Of a DNA stretch of 48,808 nt, positions 25,020 through 34,063 are shown one piece after another. The notes under the pieces are model-generated. The model was not told where the DNA came from and made no database searches. It saw nothing but the letters and a program-made list of their open reading frames with translations. A program made the position numbers and the translations under genes. Numbering within the stretch: position 1 is the stretch's first letter; each line of letters starts with the position of its first letter. Source of the DNA: Candidatus Methylobacter titanis (GTDB taxonomy: Bacteria; Pseudomonadota; Gammaproteobacteria; Methylococcales; Methylomonadaceae); NCBI GenBank assembly GCA_029946125.1, contig JAQSDX010000027.1, positions 1 through 48,808 on the forward strand, written 5' to 3'.

Positions 25020-26161
25020 TTTTGTACACGGGCATAAGCGCCTGCCACCACGCCATCACGACCTACCGACAACACGACTTTATCACCGGCATTCAGACCA
25101 GACAGCACTTCTACGATATTCCAGTTAGCCAGACCCGGCTTAAAGCTGCGCTCTTCCAGCAAGCCGTCTGCCTGCATCAGCAACACCCGGTTATTTTCCA
25201 GCACCGCTTCGGCAGGCACTCTCAGCGCCTGAGGTTTTCTGGCCAACAACACCTCAATATCGGCACTGTAACCGGGCAGCAAGCCGTTAATATCTTTCGG
25301 GTCGGTTAATTTAACTTCAACTTCGACGGTGCGCGCCTGTTTTTCCTTTTCCAGCACATAAGGCGCGATACGGCTTACCGTGCCGGAACAGCGTTTATCA
25401 GTAAAGGCATCCAGCGACACGCAGGCGCTCATGCCGGTTTTTATCTGCGGCGCGTCCACTTCATCCATCGGCGCAGACACGTACAAACAGCTGACATCCA
25501 GCAAGTCGATGGCGGGCAAAGTCGGAATACCGGGCGGCGATGGCGTGATGAATTCTCCCTGCTCGGCATTGATTTCAGCCACGGTGCCGTCGAAAGGCGC
25601 GAGAATCAGGGTACGTTCGACAGCGGCCTGAACCGCGTCGCGGTTGGCCTGACTAACGGCGATAGCCTCAAGAGCCGCGTTGCAGGATGCACGTTTGGCG
25701 CGTGCGCCGGTCGCTTTAATATCGACCTGCTCTTCAGAGACAATATGATCGAATTTTTGCAACCGTGACAAACGCTCGGCCTCGCGTTCAGCGCCAGCCC
25801 CAAGCTGACAAGCTTGTTCGGCCGATGCCCGGTTAGCCCTGATTTGTGCTTCCTGCAGTTTGACCTGCGCTTTCAGGTCCTTATTCCAGACCTCCAGCAG
25901 TAACTGGTGTTGTTTGACAATGTCGCCTTCCTTGACATGCAACTCGGCAACCTGACCGCCTGTTGCCGGTGCCAGATAGGCGCGCCGACAGGCTTTAACC
26001 GTACCGACGCGGGTATTGGATACCGTCGCCCTCACCTCGCCTTGCTCAAGGGTGACGATTTCAACATCAACAAATTCAGGCTGTTTGGTGAAAAAATAAA
26101 CGGCAACCATCAACGCAATGCCGATGACGATAATGAGTGGTTTTTTGCCCGGTGACGTCAT
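25016..26161 (-). CDS. Periplasmic adaptor (HlyD/MacA-like)
   Basis: The 381-residue adaptor has an N-terminal membrane anchor (KPLIIVIGIALMVAVYFF). A barrel/lipoyl half-motif (TGGQVAELHVKEGDIVKQHQLLLEV), an alpha-hairpin (about 90-165, with several cysteines unusual for this family) and a second lipoyl half (ERTLILAPFDGTVAEINAEQGEF) follow. The C-terminal beta-barrel and membrane-proximal domains complete it. It is the first gene of the operon and would link the ABC pump to an outer-membrane channel, which is not encoded here. A palindrome overlapping a TATAAT box lies 33-49 bases upstream of the start. Confidence 0.9.
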   Translation of the reverse strand: MTSPGKKPLIIVIGIALMVAVYFFTKQPEFVDVEIVTLEQGEVRATVSNTRVGTVKACRRAYLAPATGGQVAELHVKEGDIVKQHQLLLEVWNKDLKAQVKLQEAQIRANRASAEQACQLGAGAEREAERLSRLQKFDHIVSEEQVDIKATGARAKRASCNAALEAIAVSQANRDAVQAAVERTLILAPFDGTVAEINAEQGEFITPSPPGIPTLPAIDLLDVSCLYVSAPMDEVDAPQIKTGMSACVSLDAFTDKRCSGTVSRIAPYVLEKEKQARTVEVEVKLTDPKDINGLLPGYSADIEVLLARKPQALRVPAEAVLENNRVLLMQADGLLEERSFKPGLANWNIVEVLSGLNAGDKVVLSVGRDGVVAGAYARVQK

Positions 26162-26519
26162 AAGTTGAGTAGCCGATAATTGTTTACGCTGGAGCGCTTA
26201 TTATAAGCGCAACTATCAGTTGCTGGTGATTAACTCAAAACCATTATTACCCGACAATTGCCAGAAAACAAGAGGTTGACAACATCGAATGATCGGCCTG
26301 GACAATAAATCAAGTTATCGTTACCAAAGTATTGGATAGCTGTACCAGTATATTGATTTATTTAGCGCATTCATGCACAGGAATACGGCGATAGGCTAGC
26401 AGAATCCACTGTCAAAAGCAGACAGCAAATCGCCAAAATCAGCATAAAAAAAGAATTTCGAATGGCACACACAACGTTATACCATAGAGACTCATGGTTA
26501 CCTGTACCGGAGCTTCCCC
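26162..26519. other. Intergenic region upstream of the export operon and secretin-N gene
   Basis: The 358 bases lie between divergent genes. Apart from the palindrome at 26194-26210, nothing clear is seen. The region is AT-rich and contains the promoters of both sides, but I cannot fix a -35/-10 pair. Confidence 0.4.
26194..26210 (-). promoter_or_regulatory. Palindrome over a TATAAT box, candidate operator
   Basis: GCGCTTA-TTA-TAAGCGC is a perfect inverted repeat. On the minus strand it contains TATAAT (26200-26205), about 40 bases before the adaptor start codon. No good -35 hexamer is seen at the usual distance. It is compatible with a regulator site controlling the export operon. Confidence 0.4.
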
Positions 26520-27308
26520 TTGAAAAAACTTTTAGCATTGATTTTCATAAACCTGCTAGGCAATAGCGTTTTTGCCGCTGACGCCATTATTGAAGTCATT
26601 CCCTTAAGCAATCGACCGGCATTCGAAATACTGCCGTTGCTTGCTCCATTGTTAGGCAACACCGCCCAATTGATTGACAACGGTTCTAATTTATTAGTCA
26701 AGACCACACCTGACAAATTGGCTGAAATAAAATCTATCGTCAGGCAATTGGATGTGCGCCAGAGCAATTTGATCATCACCGTCAGGCAAAGCAAGCAGAC
26801 TACCGCCGATGAACTTAACGCGGCCGCCAGGGTGCAGCTGAATATCCCGGCTGATGATCCGTCAAGATCCGGCGGCAGAATAGGCGGTCATTTTTATCAG
26901 ACCCAAGAGAAGAACGCCGATCAAAACACCCAGACCATTCGAACTATGGAAGGCATCGCGGCTCATATTAAAACGGGCAATGTTTATCCAAGTCAATATT
27001 CTTCCAGTTATGGTTACTCTACGGCAACCGAACTTACCGAAGCGACCACCGGTTTTTCGGTAGTCCCCAGACTGGCCGGACAGCAAGTCATTCTTAACAT
27101 ATCGCCCTGGTCGGATAAACTGAATAATCAAGGCCAGATCGAAACCCAAAATGCGCAATCGACACTCAGGATCAATCTGGGCGAATGGGTAGAACTCGGG
27201 GGAGTTGGCGAAAACAGTAACAACAGTTCAAGCGGTGCATTGGTTAATACGCGTCAGGTTGGCGAAAGCCGGATACATATTTTGGTTAAAGTCGATCGGG
27301 TAAATTAA
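26520..27308 (+). CDS. Exported secretin N-domain-like protein without secretin barrel
   Basis: The 262-residue protein starts at TTG, followed by a clean signal peptide (KKLLALIFINLLGNSVFAA). Residues about 22-85 (IEVIPLSNRPAFEILPLLAPLLG, then DKLAEIKSIVRQLDV) resemble the N1-type domain of type II secretins and PilQ. A Ser/Gly-rich segment and a beta-rich C-terminal half (GFSVVPRLAGQQVILNISPW and LGEWVELGGV) resemble the start of a secretin domain, but the protein ends before a full barrel. No other secretion genes are nearby. It may be a stand-alone periplasmic accessory or a derived secretin. Confidence 0.7.
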   Translation: MKKLLALIFINLLGNSVFAADAIIEVIPLSNRPAFEILPLLAPLLGNTAQLIDNGSNLLVKTTPDKLAEIKSIVRQLDVRQSNLIITVRQSKQTTADELNAAARVQLNIPADDPSRSGGRIGGHFYQTQEKNADQNTQTIRTMEGIAAHIKTGNVYPSQYSSSYGYSTATELTEATTGFSVVPRLAGQQVILNISPWSDKLNNQGQIETQNAQSTLRINLGEWVELGGVGENSNNSSSGALVNTRQVGESRIHILVKVDRVN

Positions 27309-27431
27309 AGCGCGTCCCGAATAGGCATAGCTCCTCATGAAATAGACAATAACCGCCTGAATCTGGCATTATGTCGCCTCAATACACTTTGTATCCCACA
27401 AGGTTGAGACAAACCTACATTAAGGAAAACA

Positions 27432-27773
27432 ATGAATAACCTCCCAAAATGTCCTGCATGCGGCTCAGAATTCACCTACGAAGACGAACTTATGTATGTC
27501 TGCCCTGAATGCGCACACGAATGGCCACAAGCTGGGACAGCCGAAGACAACTCCGATATCCGTATCGTTAAGGACGCCAACGGCAACGTGTTGCAAGACG
27601 GCGATAATGTAACCGTCATCAAAGACCTTAAGGTCAAAGGGTCGTCATCGGTTGTCAAAGTCGGCACTAAAGTCAAAATCATCCGTCTGGTCGACGGCGA
27701 TCATGATATTGACTGCAGAATCGAAGGTATTGGTGCAATGAAACTGAAGTCAGAGTTTGTTAAAAAAGTCTAA
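27432..27773 (+). CDS. yjdM: YjdM/PhnA-type zinc-ribbon protein
   Basis: The 113-residue protein has an N-terminal zinc ribbon with Cys7, Cys10, Cys24 and Cys27, followed by the PhnA domain ([40 protein letters not shown]). Length and pattern fit YjdM closely. The family was once linked to phosphonate use but its function is not established. It is a single gene with an AAGGAAAAC leader, converging on moeA across a very strong hairpin. Confidence 0.93.
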   Translation: MNNLPKCPACGSEFTYEDELMYVCPECAHEWPQAGTAEDNSDIRIVKDANGNVLQDGDNVTVIKDLKVKGSSSVVKVGTKVKIIRLVDGDHDIDCRIEGIGAMKLKSEFVKKV

Positions 27774-27820
27774 CGGTAAACAGTGGTAACAACTCAGTAG
27801 TCAATATAATAGAACGCAAT

Positions 27821-27874
27821 AATGGAACGCAGAGGCCAAAAGTAAGCACCTACTTTTGGCCTCTGCGTTCCATT
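27821..27874. terminator. Perfect 24-bp inverted repeat between yjdM and moeA
   Basis: Bases 27821-27844 and 27851-27874 are exact reverse complements around the 6-base loop AGCACC. A T-run follows on the plus side (TTTTT from about 27872). It can stop transcription from both converging genes but is unusually long and perfect for a simple terminator. Confidence 0.8.
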
Positions 27875-27979
27875 TTTCTCACTGCTGAGCAGCTACGAAC
27901 AGTGGATGCTTGGTGTTACCCGAAGGCGTATCTTGTTTGAACGTCGTTACGGTTTTTAAGCTTGTTACTAAGTAAGCCG

Positions 27980-29224
27980 CTATATCAACAAACTAAACGG
28001 CTCAACAATGACCTTGTCGCCTGCTGGTACGCCAGCACACTCTCTTGGCAAGACGATATAGCAGTCACTCTGACTCATAGAGCTGAGGATATTTGAACCC
28101 TGCCGCCCCGCTGTGGCGACAAAAAACTCGCCACACTCATCTTGACTGAGGATGCCACGCTGATATTCCTGTCGTCCAGGAGCTTTCTTTAAAGCGGTGA
28201 TACAGGTCGCAGTCAATCTTAACGGTTTGGCAAGCGGAGCCCCGGAAAGCTGCCTAAGCGCGGGAGCCACTATCTGCTGATAGGTTACCACTACGGCAAC
28301 CGGATTGCCGGGCAAACCAAAAAAATGACATTGCCCTATCTTACCGAAAGCCAAGGGTTTTCCGGGTTTTATCGCCATTTTCCAAAAATTGACTTTCCCA
28401 CAGTTTTGCAGGATTTCTTTGACATAATCGGCCTCACCGACTGAAGCGCCGCCGGTGGTTATGATCACATCATGGTTTTTAGATGCTGCAATAAAGCTGT
28501 CTTCAAGCAGTTGTTTATTATCGGGAATAACGCCTAAATCAGTGACACTGTAACTGGGACCTGCCAATAATCCGCCCAATATAATGCGATTGCTGTCGTA
28601 GATTTTCCCGGGTTCCAGCGGCCGACCTAATGCAGTTAATTCATCACCGGTAGAGAAATGGGCGATTTTTACCTGTCGTTTAACGGTAACCTGATCAACA
28701 CCGGCAGAAGCCAGCAAACCCAGATCAACCGCTGTTAGTTTTTTGGGCTGCGCTAGTAAACAATATCCTTCATTTACGTCTTCGCCGATTTCCCGGATAT
28801 TTTGCAGCACTCGGGTGTCCGCCGGAAAATAGACACTTTGCTCATGAACCTGTACCTGTTCCTGCATAATGACTGAGTCGGCCTGTTCCGGCACGACTGC
28901 TCCGGTAAAAATCCTGACGCACTGACCGGCTTGCAACTGACCTTGAAATGGCCGTCCAGCCCAGGAAGTCCCTACTAAAGCCAGCATGAACGCCTGCCCA
29001 TCAACCCTGCCGCAACTGGAAAACGCATAGCCATCCATCGCTGCATTCCTGTCACGGGGAATATTGATCGGTGAATAAACCGATTCGGCCAGCACTCGGC
29101 CCAAGGCATTTTTTAAGGTCAGTTTTTCTGTACCGCTTACCGGTTGTATAGCGGCTTTGATGCTATCGAGCGCGTTTTCAATAGACAATAACGGTCTGGA
29201 TTCCTGGCTACATGAGTCGAGCAT
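27980..29224 (-). CDS. moeA: Molybdopterin molybdenumtransferase MoeA
   Basis: MoeA inserts molybdenum into adenylylated molybdopterin. The 414-residue protein shows the MoeA domains in order: PRDRNAAMDGYAF, the MoCF-binding domain with IITTGGASVGEADYV and FFGLPGNPVAVVVTY, and a C-terminal beta domain. It overlaps the 3' end of mobB by 17 bases, so the two form a cofactor pair. Methylotrophs need it for formate dehydrogenase and the tungsten/molybdenum formylmethanofuran-type or nitrate enzymes; none is in the window. Confidence 0.95.
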   Translation of the reverse strand: MLDSCSQESRPLLSIENALDSIKAAIQPVSGTEKLTLKNALGRVLAESVYSPINIPRDRNAAMDGYAFSSCGRVDGQAFMLALVGTSWAGRPFQGQLQAGQCVRIFTGAVVPEQADSVIMQEQVQVHEQSVYFPADTRVLQNIREIGEDVNEGYCLLAQPKKLTAVDLGLLASAGVDQVTVKRQVKIAHFSTGDELTALGRPLEPGKIYDSNRIILGGLLAGPSYSVTDLGVIPDNKQLLEDSFIAASKNHDVIITTGGASVGEADYVKEILQNCGKVNFWKMAIKPGKPLAFGKIGQCHFFGLPGNPVAVVVTYQQIVAPALRQLSGAPLAKPLRLTATCITALKKAPGRQEYQRGILSQDECGEFFVATAGRQGSNILSSMSQSDCYIVLPRECAGVPAGDKVIVEPFSLLI

Positions 29225-29744
29225 AGTTTTTCATCACATGGTTTTGGATAAATTCGGCAATCATTTCTGGATGATTCAATTCCAATTGCATCAAATAATC
29301 TGGCGTTTTTAGCGCCACATCGGTCGCTATTGCGATGATGTCCGGATCATTGGGGTAAAGTAAGGGTTGTTCAAGCACAGATCGATGCAATTCAATTTTA
29401 GGAAATTTTTCCGACTTAAAGCCTTCCACCAAAATCAGATCCAGTTCAACTTGATCGAATTGCTTTAACTGATCCTCCAAGCGGGGCTCTTGTTCCGGAA
29501 CCAATTCGGTAATAATCGCCCGCCGATACCGGGATACCAGCATAACTGGCGAGGCTCCGGCTTCCCGCAAGCGAAAACTGTCTTTTCCCGGCTGGTCGAT
29601 GTCAAAATTATGATGACTATGCTTGATCAAGCCGATGCGCAAACCGTTTTGTTTTAAAATCGGAATCAATTGGGTCAATAACGTGGTTTTACCGGTTCCG
29701 CTTGCGGCGGCAAAACCCAGAACTGAAACTTTGACATTTAACAT
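29208..29744 (-). CDS. mobB: Molybdopterin-guanine dinucleotide biosynthesis protein MobB
   Basis: This GTP-binding accessory protein acts in converting Mo-molybdopterin to the guanine dinucleotide form. The Walker A motif GFAAASGTGKTTLLTQL is near the N-terminus, followed by LRIGLIKHSHHNFDID and LILVEGFKSEKFPKIELHR, all family hallmarks. The start MLNVKVSVLGF gives 178 residues; the frame stays open to 29780 with further ATG codons, so the exact start is open. mobA is not seen. Confidence 0.93.
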   Translation of the reverse strand: MLNVKVSVLGFAAASGTGKTTLLTQLIPILKQNGLRIGLIKHSHHNFDIDQPGKDSFRLREAGASPVMLVSRYRRAIITELVPEQEPRLEDQLKQFDQVELDLILVEGFKSEKFPKIELHRSVLEQPLLYPNDPDIIAIATDVALKTPDYLMQLELNHPEMIAEFIQNHVMKNYARLM

Positions 29745-29937
29745 ATCAACCCACATTAAATTGTTATCATAAGATGTCATATTTTAAGGTATTATTTATT
29801 CGAATACTATGGATACCTAGCCTTAACTGCTCTAACAAGTCTTACGGAATTGGCATCATCCATGGCACTACAGAGATCTAGGTATGAGAAAAACCTTGAG
29901 AGCGGCCTTAATCAGATCATTCATCCAGGAGTAAACC

Positions 29938-30432
29938 TTGATTCGACTTTACCTGATGTTGATATTGATCATCATTGCATTTTTTGGCGTGCGTGCGTTT
30001 TTAAAAACCTCGCCAGCTGTATTGGCTCGTTATACTACGTTTTTGTTTCTATCGGTTACAGGGCTGAGTGTACTGTATTTAACCGTAACCGGACGCTTGA
30101 ACTGGCTTTTTGCTCTGACAGGCGTGGCTATTGCTTTTATACTCCGCTTAATGCCGACATTGTTACGTTATGCGCCCTATTTTCATCGACTATGGTCACA
30201 ATTTAATTCTGCAAAACAAAGCGCATCGCAACGACCCAACAAAAGAACCTCTAAAGGTAATATGTCGATTGAAGAAGCCTATGAAGTGTTGGATTTGAAA
30301 ATAGGCGCATCGGAAGCTGAAATTATTGCCGCTCATCGTAAACTCATGCAAAAAATCCATCCCGATCGTGGCGGATCAAACTATTTGGCTGCAAAAATAA
30401 ATCTGGCTAAAAAGCTTTTATTAAAAAAATAA
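29938..30432 (+). CDS. Membrane-anchored J-domain protein
   Basis: Translation starts at TTG after an AGGAG site 6 bases upstream. The 164-residue protein has an N-terminal helix, a second pair of hydrophobic segments (to about residue 82), a basic linker, and a C-terminal J-like domain. That domain carries the HPD motif at residues 141-143 (KIHPDRGG, then YLAAKINLAKKLLL). The layout is that of Tim14/DjlC-like co-chaperones that recruit DnaK at a membrane. It is followed 6 bases later by nlpD. Confidence 0.88.
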   Translation: MIRLYLMLILIIIAFFGVRAFLKTSPAVLARYTTFLFLSVTGLSVLYLTVTGRLNWLFALTGVAIAFILRLMPTLLRYAPYFHRLWSQFNSAKQSASQRPNKRTSKGNMSIEEAYEVLDLKIGASEAEIIAAHRKLMQKIHPDRGGSNYLAAKINLAKKLLLKK

Positions 30433-30438
30433 CCTTCT

Positions 30439-31344
30439 ATGAGATTCGCTAATTCAAAGCTTGTTTTTATTGTAATATTGCCGGTTTTAGTGGATAGCTG
30501 TACGGTATTACCGCAAAACTATGCCCCTGTAACCACAAATACTCCTGATATTGCAAAAGACAATACAAAATATCACCAGGTAAAAAAAGGTGACACCTTA
30601 TATGCAATAAGCCTGATTTATGACATCAATTATCAGCAATTAGCGCAATGGAACCGGATCGCCACCCCTTATACGATAGAAATAGATCAAAAAATAAGAC
30701 TCTCCGATCCGAACTTGGGAAACAAGCCCATGCATAATCACATCGATGAGGAAGCACAATCAAAGATAAAACAAATCATCGTCGCTGCAACTGCAGCAAA
30801 CAGGATCAGCCCGCAGAAAAAAACCGTTATTTCATTAAATAACAAAACCAATCTAACTGACAACCCGCCATATAAAAGCCAACATTTTAATAATATCACT
30901 GAAAAAAACGGAAGTATCCCACAAAAAAAATCAATTATTTCAATTGATAATGCAGTTATGTTAAAGTTAAACTTTCAATGGCCAATCAAAGGAAAGATTT
31001 TAAAATATTTTTCTCCAGCTCATAACAAAGGTATTGATATAGCCGGAAAAACAGGGCAAGACGTCAGTGCGGCTGAAGCAGGTAAAGTTGTCTATAGCGG
31101 ACAAGGCCTCATTGGCTACGGTAATTTGCTTATTATCAAACACAACAATTTATATTTAAGCGCTTATGCCAATAACAGCCAACTGCTTGTTACAGAGGGG
31201 CATACGGTGGACAAAGGCGAGGTTATTGCAAAAGCAGGTCAAGCACAATCAAACTCCGCGAAATCAAACCAAGCCTCGCTGCATTTTGAAATAAGAAAAA
31301 ACGGAAAACCGGTGAATCCACTTAACTTTTTACCGGGCAAATAA
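30439..31344 (+). CDS. nlpD: LysM/M23 lipoprotein NlpD
   Basis: The 301-residue envelope protein has a lipoprotein-type signal (hydrophobic residues 8-18, then VDSC as lipobox), a LysM domain (about 48-92, [19 protein letters not shown]) and a C-terminal M23 domain (about 175-300, [31 protein letters not shown]). The M23 domain lacks a full set of zinc ligands, as in NlpD, which activates amidase AmiC in cell separation instead of cutting murein. rpoS follows after 44 bases, the conserved gammaproteobacterial order; in Escherichia coli rpoS is partly transcribed from inside nlpD. Confidence 0.93.
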   Translation: MRFANSKLVFIVILPVLVDSCTVLPQNYAPVTTNTPDIAKDNTKYHQVKKGDTLYAISLIYDINYQQLAQWNRIATPYTIEIDQKIRLSDPNLGNKPMHNHIDEEAQSKIKQIIVAATAANRISPQKKTVISLNNKTNLTDNPPYKSQHFNNITEKNGSIPQKKSIISIDNAVMLKLNFQWPIKGKILKYFSPAHNKGIDIAGKTGQDVSAAEAGKVVYSGQGLIGYGNLLIIKHNNLYLSAYANNSQLLVTEGHTVDKGEVIAKAGQAQSNSAKSNQASLHFEIRKNGKPVNPLNFLPGK

Positions 31345-31388
31345 TAAAACCATTTCGGCTTTTTGGGTCGAACAATGTAGAGGTTATC

Positions 31389-32372
31389 ATGAAGGCAGAA
31401 TTAGTTGAGCTATTGGACGATGATGTTGGTCTATTATTTGATGATGAGTTGTCTTTTGACGATGAACCCCAGAAAAATTCAGCTATCGCTGAAACAGCGG
31501 ATATTGATCAGATAATTACCCATGCCTCGCTGCAAGATAAGAGCATGGATGCGACACGCGTTTATTTAAACGAACTATCTCACTCACAATTACTGACTGC
31601 CGACCAAGAAAAATTTTATGGATCCAGAGCTTTGCTAGGCGATGAAGCTGCCCGCAAAATCATGATCGAAAGTAATTTACGCTTAGTCGTTAAAATTTCC
31701 CGTCGCTACCTAAATAGAGGCTTGCCACTGCTGGATTTGATTGAGGAAGGCAATCTGGGCTTGATGCGCGCCGTTGAAAAATTTGATCCTGAAAGAGGTT
31801 TTAGATTTTCAACCTATGCCACTTGGTGGATCAGGCAAACTATCGAACGGGCCATTATGAATCAAACGCGAACTATCCGTTTGCCGATTCATGTTGTCAA
31901 GGAAATGAACACTTATCTTAAAGTTCAACGTCATTTAGCACCGTTACTCGATCATGAACCTAATGCCGAAGATATTGCAGCTCATCTGGACATACCGATT
32001 CATAAAGTTGCAAAAATGCTTAAACTTAACGAGCGGGTTTCATCAATAGATATGCCGACCGGCAAGGATTTTGATAAACCTTTGGTAGAGTCAATTTATG
32101 ATAGCAATAGTTTATCGCCCGCTGAAAAAATACAAGAAGACGGCATTAGACATAACATTGCGAAATGGGTACTTCAACTTTCTGAAAAACAACGTGAAGT
32201 TATTTGTCGCCGTTATGGGCTTTGCGGTTATGAAGACTCTACCCTTGAACAGGTTGCTCAAGAACTGGGCGTAACCCGAGAACGTGTCAGACAAATCCAA
32301 ATGGATGGCTTAAAAAAAATGAAAGAAATCCTGGAATGCAACGGCTATTCTTTCGAAGCTATTTTTAATTAA
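31389..32372 (+). CDS. rpoS: RNA polymerase sigma factor RpoS
   Basis: This 327-residue sigma-38 acts in general stress and stationary phase. An acidic N-terminal region precedes region 1.2 ([17 protein letters not shown]). Region 2 ([55 protein letters not shown]) and region 3 follow. Region 4.2 ([20 protein letters not shown]) completes the core promoter contacts. Residues 1-45 are strongly acidic and more extended than in enterobacteria. Position after nlpD supports RpoS rather than RpoD or RpoH. Confidence 0.96.
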   Translation: MKAELVELLDDDVGLLFDDELSFDDEPQKNSAIAETADIDQIITHASLQDKSMDATRVYLNELSHSQLLTADQEKFYGSRALLGDEAARKIMIESNLRLVVKISRRYLNRGLPLLDLIEEGNLGLMRAVEKFDPERGFRFSTYATWWIRQTIERAIMNQTRTIRLPIHVVKEMNTYLKVQRHLAPLLDHEPNAEDIAAHLDIPIHKVAKMLKLNERVSSIDMPTGKDFDKPLVESIYDSNSLSPAEKIQEDGIRHNIAKWVLQLSEKQREVICRRYGLCGYEDSTLEQVAQELGVTRERVRQIQMDGLKKMKEILECNGYSFEAIFN

Positions 32373-32480
32373 ACTAACCTGCCTAAATCAAGCCTACACA
32401 ACAAAAAATTTTGCAGCAATACAGAAATTTCGTAAATTTATATAACCTTCTTCACCTATTCATTGCAATAGTACAAAAAT

Positions 32481-32996
32481 ATGAACCGATTAAGAGATAA
32501 AATCCGCGACATCCCCGACTTCCCGAAACCAGGCATTATCTTCAAGGATATTACACCACTGGTAAAGGACCCAGCGACACTAAGACTTTCCGTCCATCAA
32601 CTACTACAACCCTTTTTAGGCAGAAATATCACCGCAGTTGCGGGGATGGAGGCACGCGGTTTTATTTTCGGCTCTCTGGTTGCTTGGGAGCTGGGGCTTC
32701 CGTTTGTGCCATTGAGAAAACCGGGAAAATTGCCTTACGATGTACAAAGTGTCTCGTATGACCTTGAATATGGTTCGGCTACACTAGAGGCGCATATCGA
32801 CGCTTTCGATGCGAACGATCATGTTTTACTGATTGATGACCTACTGGCTTCCGGCGGAACGGCAAAAGCAAGCTGTGAATTAGTTGAACAATTGGGTGCA
32901 AAGGTAGAAGCTTGCGCCTTTGTGGTGGAGTTGGATTTTCTGAAGGGCAGGGAAAAACTAAAGGATTACGAAGTCCATTCTTTATTACATTATTAG
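32481..32996 (+). CDS. apt: Adenine phosphoribosyltransferase
   Basis: Apt salvages adenine to AMP with phosphoribosyl diphosphate. The 171-residue protein has the PRPP-binding motif VLLIDDLLASGGTAKA (about 113-128), the family start RDIPDFPKPGIIFKDITPLV and GMEARGFIFGSLVAWELG. It is complete and of normal length. It is transcribed in the direction of rpoS after 108 bases and converges on mlaA. Confidence 0.95.
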   Translation: MNRLRDKIRDIPDFPKPGIIFKDITPLVKDPATLRLSVHQLLQPFLGRNITAVAGMEARGFIFGSLVAWELGLPFVPLRKPGKLPYDVQSVSYDLEYGSATLEAHIDAFDANDHVLLIDDLLASGGTAKASCELVEQLGAKVEACAFVVELDFLKGREKLKDYEVHSLLHY

Positions 32997-33004
32997 TCAA
33001 AATC

Positions 33005-33070
33005 AGGCGAAGGGCAAAAAGCGCAAGACCATTCAACACACCCGCTCTTCGCTTTTTACCTTTCGCCTTC
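33005..33070. repeat. Inverted purine-rich heptamer repeats between apt and mlaA
   Basis: Left arm 33005-33030 (AGGCGA AGGGCAA AAAGCGC) and right arm 33041-33070 (on the minus strand AAGGCGA AAGGTAA AAAGCGA AGAGCGG) pair over 18-19 bases with few mismatches. Each shows a 7-base period. The pair can act as a terminator for the converging genes and resembles the element at 34721-34767. Confidence 0.6.
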
Positions 33071-33071
33071 T

Positions 33072-34058
33072 TTATCTACGTCTTTTTAATGTTTCCAGTT
33101 TATCCAGCTTGTTACCGGCCTCTTCAAATGACTTGGCGGTAGCGTCAAATGATTGGGCGACACTGCTAAATGAATACGAAACTTGCTCGATTTTTTGAGT
33201 CTTTTCGTCTAGGCGCAGAGCAAAACCTGGTTTGTCTGTATGAGCATCACCAGACGAGTCTTGGCTAAAAGCCGCGCTATTATCGCCGTCAAGCGACTCA
33301 TCTTCAAGATCATCTATATCGAATGATGCCTCCGCCTTTCCATCCGTAGCCAGATTATTACGCCACTGCAAAAAAGATTCACGCGTAAATACATAAGGGT
33401 CTAACGCAGCTTCATCAATGAATTTTAACGCCCCTTCCGCACTAGCTCTGGCATTCAGCATAGACAACAATTGTACAGGCATGCCTATGTAACTGACCGG
33501 ATTTGCCGCCGCATCAAATACCGCTCCTGGAATACCACGCGCAGTTGACGGCCCCAGAATAGGCAGCACCAGATAAGAACCCTGAGGCACACCCCATACC
33601 GCCAGCGTCTGATCAAAATCTTCCTCATTTTGTTCCAACCCCACATGCTTAGCCACATCAACCAGACCACCCAAACCCAGCGTTGAATTGATGGCAAGCC
33701 GCCCGGTATCTTCAACGCTTTGTGAAAATTTGGCTTGTAAAACATCATTGATAACTACGTTGATATTTTTCAGATTATTAAAGAAGTTGAACACACCCGT
33801 TTGCATGAACTGCGGAGTTATCCATTTATAAGCATTTGAAACAGGTTCGGCTACATAATTATCGACGCTATCGTTAAAACCAAATATTTTTCTATTAACG
33901 TTTTCATAGGGATCGGTCTTGTTCACTACAGCTTGGTGTGCAACATCACCTGTTGTTGCACACCCCCCCAGAGTGAGTGCAACGACAATCAACAACCCTG
34001 AGAATGTATGTTGCATTTTAACGCTACGATTGCCTTTGTGTAGTCTATTCATCGGCAT
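33072..34058 (-). CDS. mlaA: MlaA family lipoprotein with C-terminal extension
   Basis: MlaA is an outer-membrane lipoprotein that extracts phospholipids in the Mla lipid-asymmetry pathway. The 328-residue product has a lipobox (LTLGGC) near residue 33, the family start DPYENVNRKIFGFND, and the core GVPQGSYLVLPILGPSTARGIPG. The family core ends about residue 245. The last 80 residues are an acidic, low-complexity and coiled extension (DLEDESLDGDNSA) not usual in the family. Several in-frame ATG codons leave the exact start open. It follows hpnM after 5 bases, so it is probably co-transcribed with the hopanoid genes. Confidence 0.92.
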   Translation of the reverse strand: MPMNRLHKGNRSVKMQHTFSGLLIVVALTLGGCATTGDVAHQAVVNKTDPYENVNRKIFGFNDSVDNYVAEPVSNAYKWITPQFMQTGVFNFFNNLKNINVVINDVLQAKFSQSVEDTGRLAINSTLGLGGLVDVAKHVGLEQNEEDFDQTLAVWGVPQGSYLVLPILGPSTARGIPGAVFDAAANPVSYIGMPVQLLSMLNARASAEGALKFIDEAALDPYVFTRESFLQWRNNLATDGKAEASFDIDDLEDESLDGDNSAAFSQDSSGDAHTDKPGFALRLDEKTQKIEQVSYSFSSVAQSFDATAKSFEEAGNKLDKLETLKRRR

Positions 34059-34063
34059 AAAAC

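Noticed and set aside
29813-29885. Inverted 8-mer ATACCTAG/CTAGGTAT in the mobB-DnaJ spacer.
   Set aside because: The arms are 57 bases apart and the match is short; too weak to call a site.
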